Shown: positions 12,333 through 23,280 of the stretch, one piece after another | Layout of the letters: each line of letters starts with the position of its first letter | Position numbering within the stretch: position 1 is the stretch's first letter | Assembly (NCBI RefSeq): GCF_901709675.1 | Contig: NC_051097.1 | Coordinates: 8,720,039-8,784,038 of the forward strand | Origin: Syngnathus acus | Lineage: Eukaryota > Chordata > Actinopteri > Syngnathiformes > Syngnathidae | DNA: 64,000 bases | Reading direction: 5' to 3' | Made by a program: the position numbers and the translations under genes | Notes under the pieces: model-generated | What the model saw: the letters and a program-made list of their open reading frames with translations, nothing else | Databases searched by the model: none | Told to the model about the DNA's origin: nothing

Positions 12333-13429
12333 AATTTCAGGTTCAGCCTTAGTCCAGCCTGGTCACAAGGAGGTCAAGTAGACGGCATCCATCAACAAAG
12401 AAAATACCGGCTAGATTCCCAAATGGCCTCTTCCCAGCCCTTGCAGCCACTCCAGAGTGATGACGGCCTTGTCGGGGATAAAAACCAGATCCATCGGTGT
12501 GATTTGTGGTCAGTGTGGCGATTTCAATACCCGTCTATGGCTTGATAGATGGAGCCTCAACTTGATAAAGGGCCAATTGCGATGAAATTGCCGTACCCTG
12601 CATCCATTGCGAAACCGAAGAAGGCTCGTTGTGCAAAGTAGACACAATCCAAACAAAACCAATTGCGGTCGAAACTATGACTGTCTTTGATCGCGGCTTT
12701 TAAAAAAAAAAACAGCAACCAAAAAAAAAATAATTCAGACTGCCACAGTAGATATCAAGGACCCAAATCAATAGGCCCATTTGAACTCAAATAGGGCGAT
12801 TCACTTCGGCTTCACTTGACAGCTTCTCTCAAGACTGGAGTGCCCGCTGGATAACCGTTGTCGACAAGGGAGAGACGCTGTAATCGAAAGATCAGTAAAC
12901 GCAAAAGATTTGATGCCTAAGTCCATTCTCGCCGCGAGCTGTCGGACGGGAAAAACAAATCTGCATTTTTCTGCCTAAGTACCTGGCTCAATCTTTTGGA
13001 TTTTAAATTACAACAAAGGCACCTCCATATTCTCTGGGGAAATGTATCATCTTACCAACTGCATATATTTCGTTTCAATTGTAGCGAGTCAGGCGCCCAA
13101 TATCGGCTCAGGCCGTAGGGAACTGCAGCCTTCCTCGTTGGTTCCTGCAGCGCTTCTATTGTAATTAGGAGCGTATTCGCTTTACCTGGGAGACAAGGAA
13201 GAGTGGCCGCTGGCATTTGATTGCTGCAAAACATAAGATGCGTATCCATCCAATCGAAGACCACATATGAAAGAGGCCAAGGTCGGATTTGAAAAAAAAA
13301 TTGGAATTGAATTTTTTTTTTATCTGATCCGAGTGAAACAATCAGAATTGAGCTGCAGTGTGATTGTAACCTTAAATTCAACCAGTTTACGTTTTGGAAT
13401 CATTGCCAAGATACACTGGGCAATAAAAA

Positions 13430-13555
13430 ATGAAATCTCTCAAATGTTTTCTGTATATATTTAAAAAACAGTCCATTGGTATATATAAAAAATATATTGG
13501 CCAATACAAAAATCAAATCTCTCAAAATCTTAAGGGAATTTTCTGTATATATTTA
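13430..13555. repeat. Imperfect direct duplication
   Basis: AAATCTCTCAAA and TTTTCTGTATATATTTAAAA occur twice in the same order, starting near 13432 and 13513. Confidence 0.7.
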
Positions 13556-14025
13556 AAAATGGCATAGCGCGGTAATCAATTCCAACAAATTCTGACTTCC
13601 CTAAAAATTCAAATTACATCATCACCATAAGAACGCAACTGCATGATAAACCTTGGACCATCCGTGTTGTCTTCTCCATGATATCTACTATATTGAAAAA
13701 ATACACTGCACAGACAGAATGGGGAAAAACGACGCTGGAAAGAAATCAGGCCGAGATGACAAAAAAGGAAGCAAGCAGACGGCGGGAAATGAAAATGCAA
13801 AACGTGTGACTTCCATCACATTTATCCAGACCTCAAGAATAAGTAGAGTGCCAAGGCTTATTGGCGTGAGAGCCTAAATGTGATTACGCTAACCCTCGTT
13901 CTGCTTGCAACACCTGCGCTCATCATGTCAAGTAATAACCTCACATTCAGACGGAGATTATCCGTAATCTTATTTCTGCCTCTTGAGTCTCGGTCGCATT
14001 TGAAAACTGCCCGTACGGCAAATTA

Positions 14026-14033
14026 ATTTGCAT
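14026..14033 (+). promoter_or_regulatory. POU octamer motif
   Basis: ATTTGCAT next to a TTAAT site within an AT-rich, non-repetitive block. A single octamer can arise by chance. Confidence 0.3.
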
Positions 14034-15769
14034 GGATTCCTTTCAATTAAACACACATGGAATACTTTGGGCATCCCCCAAAAATGGACACAGTTGAAAC
14101 AAACAAATGACCTTGAAGGGGTTTTCTCTTTCGAAGTGTTAGCCATCAATCGCTAACATTTAGCTAGCTTGTTTTCTGTCACAGTCTCTCTCTCTCGTGG
14201 ATGATCTGCGTAGCATGATACATTAACCAGGCCAATTGTGTTTTCATCCTGTAATCTCGCAAATCAATGTTGTTGTAGCCTTTTACGCTCACGCGTAAAA
14301 TGGAACACTGATAAACACCGAACGGCTCCCATTCGTGACCAGACACCAACCGAGAGGACAACAAGGGCATCTATTTCGGGTGGTCAGCCTGAGGGGGCCG
14401 TATCTTATTTTACAAGGTTGCGTTAAAATGGACCAAACGCCACGCGTGGTGCCATTAAGGGCCGCTGCGGAAACAAGCCCACGACACGCATTACGTTTCG
14501 CTTTTACGGCGGCATTTAATTTGTCGGAAGTTTAACATCAATGAGGACTCCTAAGGGTGGGACATAACGGGCACTCAAAGTTGTGAGCAGGATAATCAGA
14601 GAAAGGATTTACCGTATTTCCTAACCTCTCTTCTGGTTTTCCGTGTTGGGGAAAAAAATTTAACGTTTGTCCAAGTTTGTTTTTATTTACCTTTTGTTCT
14701 TTTTCAGAGATTAGTAAGTCCCGATTCTGGTTACGCATGGAAAATGGCGATACCAGCCATTCAATAAATAAAGTCGAATGGAGTAAGTCCTCCTTGGCAG
14801 TAGGTGGTGCTATACCATGGCAGTTGCATCAGAAGCAAAGGTCTTTCTTTACATTTTTGCTCCTGCGTTAAATAAAAGTCCAAGAGGTATCGGTTCTCGG
14901 GATCGAGTTCTCAAAGAGTAGACACTCGTACTCTTATCAGTCTGGAAAAAAAAATTATTTTTAGATCGTAATGACTTCTGAATCTACGCTCAAGCAAATG
15001 TCACATTCCCATATTTTCTAACTATTTTGCAATTCTTATTATAGTTTGTGCAAAACCCTTTTTACAACCCAGCTACATATTAAAATCACACACTGCTAAG
15101 TAAACGCCCAGCTACCTGTGAGTCATTTTCGACTGGACCGGTAATTTCCGGCCAGATTGGAGTACTCCATTTATATCTACGTAGGGGCGAGTGAATTTAC
15201 ATCAAGGCAGGATGCAATCAGCCCTGGCAGGGGGTCACGCTCTGCCCCTGCGGCGGCGTAACGCTCCATTATTTCAATGAGGGCATATCAATGGGAAAAT
15301 AAGCACAATCAAGAGGTTGGACAGGTCAATCAAACGGGAACACCAGATGGAGAAAGAATCACGAGCGGTGATTGTGGCCTTTCAAATACATCCCTGACTT
15401 TGGTTAGCGTCTTCATGTATTATGAGCCAGCGTTTGTATTTCTCTAAACGTTACAGACAGTGAGAGAGCAGTGAGACTTTCCCCAAAGATTATATTGGGA
15501 CAGAAAAAGTCATGTTCTTATCTTACATATTTGCTTTGCAGGGATAAAGAAAAGTGTTGTGGGGTGTTGGAATTTTCTCGTCTGTGTGTTTGACTTGTAC
15601 AAATGGAGAGTAATCTTTCATGCTCACTAGCCGTGTTTGGAAAGATGGGGGGAAAGGAGATAGCAAAAAAAAAAGTATGTATGGTCTGCCTCGCTGATTC
15701 AGATCTCAAAAAGTTTTTTTCTGAGTGGGTGCTCTATCTTCTTCACATATTTCCAAAACATGGACGTTT

Positions 15770-15880
15770 GAGTCTCTTCTCTATGAGTGTGAATGGCTGC
15801 TTGTCCAACTGGTGATCAACTGGCAACCAGTGCAGGCGACCACTTTAATTGGGATAGGCTACTACCTGACTAAAGTGCCA
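15770..15880 (+). repeat. 3' part of the same SINE-like family
   Basis: GAGTGTGAATGGCTGC, CTGGCAACCAGTGCAGG and TGGGATAGGCT follow the order of the tail of that family. The head is absent. Confidence 0.55.
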
Positions 15881-15979
15881 ATCTCATAAACTCAACAAAA
15901 AATTAATGTATGAATGTTGAGGTAAAGGTAAGCTTGGCTGCAAGGACAGTCAGCGGCTTTTTGTTGACTATCTGTGACA

Positions 15980-15995
15980 CGCTGCCCCCTGTTGG
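15980..15995 (-). promoter_or_regulatory. CTCF-like motif
   Basis: Minus strand reads CCAACAGGGGGCAGCG, a near-perfect CTCF core, 1.2 kb before ube2g1. Confidence 0.5.
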
Positions 15996-16846
15996 AAGCT
16001 AGCAACAGTGCAGGTTCCACTGAAGAATTAAAAGTAACCTTAGTTTTCATTTCCTCTCCTTCTTGTCACTATTATTATTTGTATGTATTTTTTTGTAATT
16101 ATTTTAATTTGGATTTGTGCAATGGATGAGTAGAAAAAGTCAACACGCCTCTGTGTTGTCAGAACGAAGAGTTAAAAAAAAAAAAAAACACTTCCTGCCA
16201 TAAAACATTGCAACAATTCAAATCAACAATATAGCTTCAATTTAAAGTGCAAGCCACTTTCACTCTCAGCAAATTGTTTTACATAAAAGCGATGATGATT
16301 AATGGCGGGTTGAAATGAACAACATTCAGTGACCTTTGAGGCAACCTTTATTGAAGATGCCTAACCTTTTCTTAGAGAGAAAATTCTCATTGCCCGAATC
16401 TGTTCGAGGAATAATAATGCCACAAGTTTTTTTAACCCTCCATGTGCTTAAATTACTGCTCGCTCACTACTTAGTAGTTCCATTTATTCCCCTTGTATAG
16501 CGTGGGCCTCTGCAACTATTTTGCAAATTAAAAAAAAAAATCAACTTTTAGACTTAAGCCTCTGTTGTTAATGTTGTTGCTGTTTTTTTGTTGTTGCAAT
16601 TCTGCAGGTCCAGATTATAGTTTGTACAAAATGTCTTCAGTCATAGAATATTTGTGCAAATTTGAATCAGAAATAGCATCATCGATTCTATTTTGGACTT
16701 GCTAAGTAGGCTGACGGCCTGATGCTCCACCTTTTTTGTTGTTTTTCTGAATTTATCGCAATAAATTAAACCTGACAAACCCCAAATCTTCTCTCAAAAA
16801 AAAAAAAAAAGAGCGCTTCGGAAATTGCCGAGGTTTGCCGAACTCA

Positions 16847-16880
16847 CCCGAAGTAACCCGAAGTAACGCGAAGTAACGCA
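16847..16880. repeat. 10-base tandem repeat
   Basis: Three tandem units of CCGAAGTAAC/GCGAAGTAAC type. Confidence 0.75.
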
Positions 16881-17205
16881 TGTGGGTCCTGTATTTTGGC
16901 CTTATTTCAGTGAGACAAATCTTACCATCAAACGTCATATAACTGGAATTCTAACAGTTTTTTTTAAAATACTTAAGGAAAATATTTGTCTCTTAGACTT
17001 CCGGTGAGCTTTTCTACCCACCCGTTTATTTTGAAAGAGCGTCATACCGCTTTTTACGGCCAGCGACGTCCGCTTTCCATAATTAGAGAACGACGAAACG
17101 TGGATGTTGTCAAATGTCTTATTCACCAGGATCTGTTGTCTGACTATTTAATTCAAAGTTCCTTTTAAATAGCAGATTGGGAAATTTTTAGTCAAGGGAA
17201 CAAAA

Positions 17206-18264
17206 ATGACGGGACAGTCGGCTTTGTTGCTACGTAAACAATTAGCAGGTAAGTTAGCCAAGCGGTGCTACTGCCAAACGAGAGGCACAGCTCGCTAATA
17301 ACTACAACAATTTGTTTAGTTAAAATACATTTCTGTGTAATTCTGTAATAGTGAAACAAGAGTGAGCACTTGTAAGATTAGCTAGCCGCACTTACTCAAT
17401 CCCTGGCTTGCACGTGAAGTTCTCTGTGTGCACGAGGACTAGTGAAAGGATTCGATGCCTTGTTGTGCAGTCGGCGGTGTTGTTTACCTGTTATTTACCA
17501 TTTTCTTGGCGATCACGTGTCTGCAAACAATTATAACCTTTCAGATCTGAACAAGAACCCCGTGGAAGGCTTCTCGGCTGGTCTTGTGGACGATAATGAC
17601 ATATTTCAGTGGGAAGTCGTCGTTATTGGACCACAGGACACACTCTTGTAAGTGATCATCCGGTCATTGGCTTGGAAGTGCTTGGTAGAAAAAAGAAAAA
17701 GAAAAAAGTGCTTGAAATTGAACTGCTGGTTTTTATTTTGTAGTGAAGGAGGTTTCTTCAAGGCCACGTTAACATTTCCAAGGGATTATCCTTTGAGACC
17801 ACCAAAAATGAAGTTCATCACGGAAATCTGGCATCCAAATGGTTTGTAATTTTTGATTTTTTTTCATTTGACGTCATCTACTACTCAGTCAATGTAAGTA
17901 ATGAGTTGTCTTTTGGCCAGTTGCAAAAAACGGTGACGTATGCATCTCAATCCTGCACGAGCCCGGAGAAGACAAGTATGGGTATGAGAAGCCGGAGGAA
18001 CGCTGGTTGCCAATCCATACGGTGGAGACCATCATGATCAGCGTCATCTCCATGTTGGCAGACCCCAACGGCGACTCACCCGCAAATGTCGACGCGGCGG
18101 TAAGTTGGTGTGCGATTGTCGACAGCTTTTGTGGGAAAGACCAAATGTTCACATGTGTATGTGTGGCGCCTTTGCAGAAAGAGTGGCGTGATGATCCCAG
18201 AGGTGTTTTTAAAAAAAAGGTTGCACGTTGTGTGCGGAAAAGTCAAGAGATGGCTTTTGACTGA
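17206..18264 (+). CDS. ube2g1: Ubiquitin-conjugating enzyme E2 G1-like (five coding exons)
   Basis: E2 enzyme of the UBE2G1/Ubc7 class, which takes ubiquitin from E1 as a thioester and, in this family, builds Lys48-linked chains in the cytosol. Coding exons are 17206-17248, 17545-17647, 17744-17841, 17921-18099 and 18178-18264; all introns are GT-AG and the frame is kept, giving 169 aa (human UBE2G1, from memory, 170). The E2 fold is clear: WEVVVIGPQDTL, YPLRPPKMKF, the HPN motif, active-site Cys89 in NGDVCIS, and the acidic-loop insertion GEDKYGYEKPEERW that marks the G1/G2/R1 class. The start is chosen because MTGQSALLLRKQLA matches the family N terminus. It differs from the mammalian protein at many sites (VAKNGD beside the active site, FQWEVVV, and the WRDDPRGVFKKK tail), so a diverged teleost duplicate is possible. 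It ends tail-to-tail with arpc3. Sure of family; paralogue (a or b) not settled. Confidence 0.93.
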
Positions 18265-18562
18265 CGTTTCAGTAAGTGCAACAGTTTCAAACGTGATTGA
18301 GTGGCGGATAATCAGCGAGAGCTTGATCAACTTGTGTCATTTTTCAGATTGAAGATTAAACGAGTGGCTGAGAGGTACAACAAAGTCCACTTCGGAGTTC
18401 TGACCCATCATATTTCCGGACTTCAAAAGATTCAGCAAAAGCCATCGGTTGTTTATTTTTTTTTTTCCCCAAGAATCTCAATCCATGCACCATATTCATA
18501 TTTTAGTTTTCCCTTCATATAAAGTATTTATTTTTAAACAAGAACCAGTTGTTTTTTTTTTA

Positions 18563-18568
18563 AATAAA
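18563..18568 (+). terminator. Candidate ube2g1 polyadenylation signal (proximal)
   Basis: AATAAA lies about 300 bases past the ube2g1 stop. A second AATAAA at 18747-18752 could give a longer 3' end. Both lie before the arpc3 3' end on the opposite strand. Confidence 0.5.
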
Positions 18569-18746
18569 TCTGCCACACTGAGCCATACAGTGCCTTTTAT
18601 AAAACCAAACTGAGGGCTAGTGTTGTAGAAAAACAAAAAGGGCATATCAGAATAGAATGCATGTCGTTTACAATCTTTGCTGTGGCGAGTGTTATTAAAT
18701 AGAGTAGTTGTGTGAAATTGATTTGTTTTGGAGGATAGTGCTGTTA

Positions 18747-18752
18747 AATAAA
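18747..18752 (+). terminator. Candidate ube2g1 polyadenylation signal (distal)
   Basis: Second AATAAA downstream of ube2g1, about 130 bases from the arpc3 signal on the other strand. Use of this site would bring the two 3' ends close to contact. Confidence 0.45.
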
Positions 18753-18877
18753 TTTCAACCGTTACCAACTCATTCGAATGCTTTTACATGTGTCATTTTT
18801 AAATGGGTGAACATTTTATGATTTAAAAGGATCATAGTAAATTCAAAATCAACTAAATTTCCCGCATCCACAATAAC

Positions 18878-18883
18878 TTTATT
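18878..18883 (-). terminator. Candidate arpc3 polyadenylation signal
   Basis: TTTATT on the plus strand reads AATAAA on the minus strand, about 160 bases past the arpc3 stop codon. It is the first canonical signal after the gene. Confidence 0.55.
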
Positions 18884-19045
18884 GAATCAAGCACCAGCTC
18901 AATTTAAACGTACACTTAAGTGACAACACGTCCTTATCAACTCAGAGTATAAAATTGCACTGCAAAAAGCACAAATGCGATCTTAAGAAATAAAGCGTCC
19001 ATAAGGTGAGGCTCGGATGTTAACACCGTGCGCCCCCCTACCGGT

Positions 19046-20505
19046 TTACTGTCCTGGAGCAGACAGGCTCTTGTTCATGAACTGCTTCTTGACAAAACAC
19101 ATCCACCACTGCAAGAAACAAACAGAGGAGCATGCTTACAATTCTTCGAGAGCAAGAAGATTATTTGCTCCATAGATAAGTGCAATTTTACATTTCGGGT
19201 GTGTGTGCAGTCTCACCTTGCTGGGTTTGTCCGTCACAGGGTCGAACACACGCTCGCATAGCCTCAAGCCGGTCTCCTGTCTGATCTGCTGGAGGTAAAG
19301 CCTCATTGTGTCTGGACAAGGTTGGAGAACATCAAGAGATTATGTTTGACCACAAACATTGTTTGCATGTTTTTATCTCACCTTCCTCCTGCCTGTTAGC
19401 GGGCTTGGCATACATGGCGTTGAGCGGAAAGCCGGGCTCTCCTGGAATGGGGAAGTGGGTAATGCCCAGCGTGTACATCTCCTTCTCCCCTTGGCCCCTG
19501 GAGCTGCACTGCAAAGGGTAAAAAAACACTTATCGACAAGCTATTCGGCAGCGTTGGTGGATTTTTTTGGGGGGGGATTTGTCACCTTTTGCAGCTTCTT
19601 TAGACACTCCGAAATATAGAGTGTGATGTAGATCAACGTCCTGTCTGCCTCATTCTTAACGAAAAAAAAAAAAACACGCATTCATAGAGCAGCAATGAAA
19701 TTGCAAACTTCCAGTCTGGGCAATGAGAGGAAAGCAAGCTAGGGCATGTAAAGGAATGAAGTGCGCACAACTACATTGACGTTGGAAAAATGCATCTCAC
19801 CTTGATTTCGTAGTTTTTGAAAAATACATTAGCCTTGAAATAGTAGATAGCCTCGTCGATGATGTCAGAATCGATTCCTGCGATGGACAAAAACAGGCTG
19901 CTTGATAATCTGTTTTTTTGGAATCATGTCATAATTATGCAAGCAGAATGTTGTTTTGTCACTTTGGAAAAGTTTGATAAGGATTTAAATTAAAATATCA
20001 GTGGCTTATCAAGCTTGAACATCACCTAGAAACTTATTCTGTAAACAGGAAGTCACCCACTGACTAATCAAGTTTAAGAAACAGGAAATACGCTTACCAT
20101 CTCCTCTCGCTGGTCCCTTAAACTGAGTTTTAAGGGGCATTAAAGCCATGTTCCCCACCGACCTGGTGTTCTCCTCCTGCATGGTTGAATGATAGGCCTG
20201 GCAAGAGAGGTTCAACATATCTGCTGACAAATCCCAAACTCTAAAGCGTCTGCTTGCATGACTCCCTAAATGTCGCAATTTTACTGCAGCTAGGCCGGAG
20301 TAATTGTTTGCGCTGACATTTGAAATAAGTTTAGTAGATACTGAATAAAGCGCGTACAAGCCATTTTATTAAGGAACGACTGCTAACCCTGCTAGCCATC
20401 GATGCTAACATCATAGTTAGCACGCTCAACAGCGTCCCTTTGATTTGTTTGCTACCTTTTCGGTTATTAACCGACCATAAAAGAGTGGAATGCACTTACC
20501 GGCAT
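19046..20505 (-). CDS. arpc3: Actin-related protein 2/3 complex subunit 3 (p21-ARC)
   Basis: ARPC3 is a structural subunit of the seven-protein Arp2/3 complex, which nucleates branched actin at the cell cortex. Minus-strand coding exons in gene order are 20505-20500, 20197-20098, 19877-19801, 19654-19586, 19508-19382, 19311-19217 and 19108-19046. They splice GT-AG in frame to 178 aa, the same as my memory of the human length. Family blocks seen are [71 protein letters not shown] and a C-terminal [16 protein letters not shown]. The first coding exon holds only Met-Pro, and the next residues AYHS complete the usual N terminus, which fixes the start. gpn3 lies just upstream on the same strand, as in human. 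Very sure. Confidence 0.97.
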
Positions 20506-20685
20506 GTTGAGGGACAAATAATGTGATTCAACCACCTCAGCGACGAATATTAGCACCGTAAGATGCTGCTTCCGCTTGTCCCACCTTTCTGTTGAAACAG
20601 GAAGAGGCCACACAGCATTTTGCAAAACGGACACAAGAGGTCGCCATAAACACCCGCGAACACGATGGTGCAGTTTGGAAGTTTG
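20506..20685 (-). promoter_or_regulatory. arpc3 promoter/5' region squeezed against the gpn3 3' end
   Basis: Only about 180 bases separate the arpc3 start codon from the gpn3 polyadenylation signal. The arpc3 core promoter and 5' UTR must lie here or overlap the gpn3 3' UTR. I see no clear TATA box. This is inferred from gene spacing, not from a recognised motif. Confidence 0.4.
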
Positions 20686-20691
20686 TTTATT
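20686..20691 (-). terminator. Candidate gpn3 polyadenylation signal
   Basis: TTTATT on the plus strand (AATAAA on minus), about 170 bases past the gpn3 stop codon and 180 bases before the arpc3 start codon. Confidence 0.5.
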
Positions 20692-20862
20692 ATTAAAAAT
20701 AATATTTAAAACGTATTTTACACCAAACTAAAAGTTTATAATAATAACAAACAGGATAAATGCCAACAACACAAGTCCCTCAGCCATTGGGCTGCACTTC
20801 CTGGTTCTTCATATGCATTTTAGAGAGTCCAAATAGAACATGAAGTCCTGAAGTGACATTTC

Positions 20863-22629
20863 TCAGCTTTCCACTTGACCTTGAAATAACTCCTCAAAAT
20901 TGTTTTCACCGGGATTTTCATCAATCTCCTGTAAAAAAAATAAATAAATAAAAAGACAATGGGTAAAGTGAATTGCTGTTTTGTCAAAATGATGCTTGTT
21001 AAAAGGTGGTGCTGGATTTATGACGGTTCCAACCTACGCATTTTAAGGACACACATCCCATCATAAATCAAGGACTTCCTATAAAAGGAACTATGTGTGT
21101 TACCTTTGGCTCCTTGACTTCCAGATCCTCTCCGTACTGAATCGAGAAGTCAATATGTTGTAGTACTATGTTGATACCTTCATCATCTGTACGGTCAAAG
21201 GGCAGAAATCTCACCAAACTGTAGTCATCAATCTGGAGTCAAACAGAAAATTTTCAGTGCAGTTTAATTTCCATAGCAGCAGATGCTTCAGTGTCAACAG
21301 TATCAGATCAAGCGGCTTACCAGTTCGCAAATAGCTTTGGTCAGCTTCTTAAACTTTTTACTTCGGATGGTGTCAGAGTTATCCGACATCATGGAGTACA
21401 TATCAGGATCAAGGTACCTTGTGAAAACAGGGAGAGACACTTTCAAAATGTAAAATATTTACTGCCTGCTTCTGGTTGTTTAATAAGCTACTTATGGTAA
21501 TAAGATGAATTGAACTAAATGAGGAAATGTAGTGCAAGGCAAGCTAAAATTGCAATTTACTGTTCAATTTCTTTCTTGGCTTTAGGACTGAGCAGATCCA
21601 TTTTGGTCATGATGTTTACTTGGGGAATCTCCAACGACACCATAGCGCTCAGGGCCGCCATGACTCCCGAGATGAACTGCGGTCAGAGGAACGGTCATGT
21701 CAAACTATGAACATCTAAAATGGTGCGTTCACAATGGAAAACAAAATGCAACCTTGAAAGACTCCACCATGAACTGGGAATCCACCAGGAAGACTCCGCA
21801 CACCCGAAACTCCCACTGTTGTAGTTGTTCCACCAGCTGCTTCATGACAGGCAGGTGAGTATACAATTCAATTTGACCTGTAAAAGGAAAAATTGCTCAT
21901 CTTAAAAGGGTGCAAACTGGTTTTAAATTGTGAAAAAAAAATATTTGTATGTTTACCTGGGCAGTCGAACAAGATGTAGTCATCCTCGACGTGACCCAAG
22001 GCTTCCTCCAACCAGTCAAAGTTGTTGACAAAATATTCCATGCAAAAAACCAAACCTCCATTGGGGCCAAACTTGAGAGATTCATCTTCCATCACATCAT
22101 CTACCTGGATGAGTTCACGGATGTCTGAAAACAAAGATTCCACACGGTTCAGTTGTTTTCTTTATATGTTAGTGAGAGACAAACGTGATTAGGATTACAA
22201 AATACTGGGGGCTCCCAAATTTAAAACCAGGGCCCAAATTTTGTCACAGGTTAATTTGTAATGATTGTTTGAAGTAAAAATGTATTGATCACCAAACTGT
22301 GTGTACCTAGTGAATTCATGTTTACATTCTATTATTTATGTCATATCACCCCCCTCACCTGCCATAACAGGGTAGTCAAAATACTCCGCTGCAGGGTCCA
22401 GATTGACCACTTGAACAGAACGATTCATAGCCTCAAAGTGTTGGATCATCCTGGCGCAGTAGGTGCTCTGTGAAGTCAAATAAATCAAAACATAGCACAT
22501 GCATCTTCAGCTGTTGTTAGCTTAAGAGCTAACTAAGCTATGATGCCATCAAATTGGATCAAGAATCATCGGATAACTCACCTTGCCGCTACCCGCTGGG
22601 CCCATCACCATCTGAGCATAACGAGGCAT
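20863..22629 (-). CDS. gpn3: GPN-loop GTPase 3
   Basis: GPN3 is a small GTPase that, with GPN1, helps assemble RNA polymerase II and bring it into the nucleus. Minus-strand coding exons in gene order are 22629-22582, 22467-22359, 22124-21957, 21877-21753, 21676-21561, 21417-21321, 21232-21104 and 20928-20863, giving 285 aa (human, from memory, 284). Visible motifs are the Walker A GPAGSGK at residues 10-16, the family-defining Gly-Pro-Asn loop at 72-74 (KFGPNGGL), DCPGQ at 106-110 as the switch/Walker B region, and TKMD at 174-177 as the base-specificity motif. The C terminus is acidic and unlike the mammalian tail. The intron 4 donor is GTTGCA, a weak but GT-type site. It is head-to-head with rnf170 and just upstream of arpc3. 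Very sure. Confidence 0.97.
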
Positions 22630-23280
22630 TTTTTGCCACAAATCAATAAGAATATTTATTGTTGTGAAACTAGCTCCCTGATGGCGATGATAGCATTTTG
22701 CGTAAAGAGTCGAGGGGAGGCCTGGTACTTCTTCGCAACCGATTGTTGAAAGTCATATTGCTGTTTATGGACACTACTGCCGTCTAGCGTTAAAACCGTG
22801 AATTACCAGCGTCGCTGCTCCGATCAGAGATGTTCAGAGAATAAGATGACACGCTACGTAAATGAGACCACAAAATTACATAGACCTGGTACGTTGAACC
22901 GGAAGATCTCCTTCACAGAACATCTTTGAAAATACTCAAGACGTTTCTCAGCGATCGTAGCTAGCGAGTTCTGGCTTCTTGAAGCTAACACCAACCGAAA
23001 TCCAGTTAATGTCATTTATTTAGCGTACGAGGACTTTTGCAAAATTTAGCAAGAATAATCATTGTTCAATTGTAACCCTAACATCATGGCAGACTGAATT
23101 TACTGGCGGACGATGTAGAAAGTAAAAATATTTTACACGCCAGCTCCAGAGATAGTTTGTGGAACTTAAAGGTGAGTACATAGACAACAACACAAACCTG
23201 GTGCATTAAAATTAACGAGTGACATGTCGTGTGATTATACTACAGTCATGGAAGTAACAATCGGGTTATGAGTGTGGGCG
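22630..23280. promoter_or_regulatory. Shared intergenic promoter region between gpn3 (-) and rnf170 (+)
   Basis: These 651 bases separate two divergent start codons, so they should carry both promoters. On the plus strand a splice donor (AAAG/GTGAGT, junction at 23171/23172) fits the end of an rnf170 5' UTR exon, and TACAG at 23241-23245 fits the acceptor of the exon with the start codon. I see no clear TATA box. Divergent spacing below 1 kb suits a bidirectional promoter; this is inference. Confidence 0.55.

Larger units (their letters stand above)
9325..17205. other. Gene-free left flank, second part, to ube2g1
   Basis: No gene supported. Contents include a 44395-like repeat copy at 10228, a poly(A) tract at 12058, short tandem repeats at 12285 and 16850, an imperfect duplication at 13430-13555, an octamer motif at 14026, and a decayed SINE-like tail at 15770. 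The last few hundred bases should hold the ube2g1 promoter, but I see no decisive motif. Confidence 0.6.

Noticed and set aside
12285-12545. 86-codon open frame starting with MRSNSLMRSNSLM
   Set aside because: The repeat at its start is just the 18-base tandem duplication; the rest matches nothing I know.
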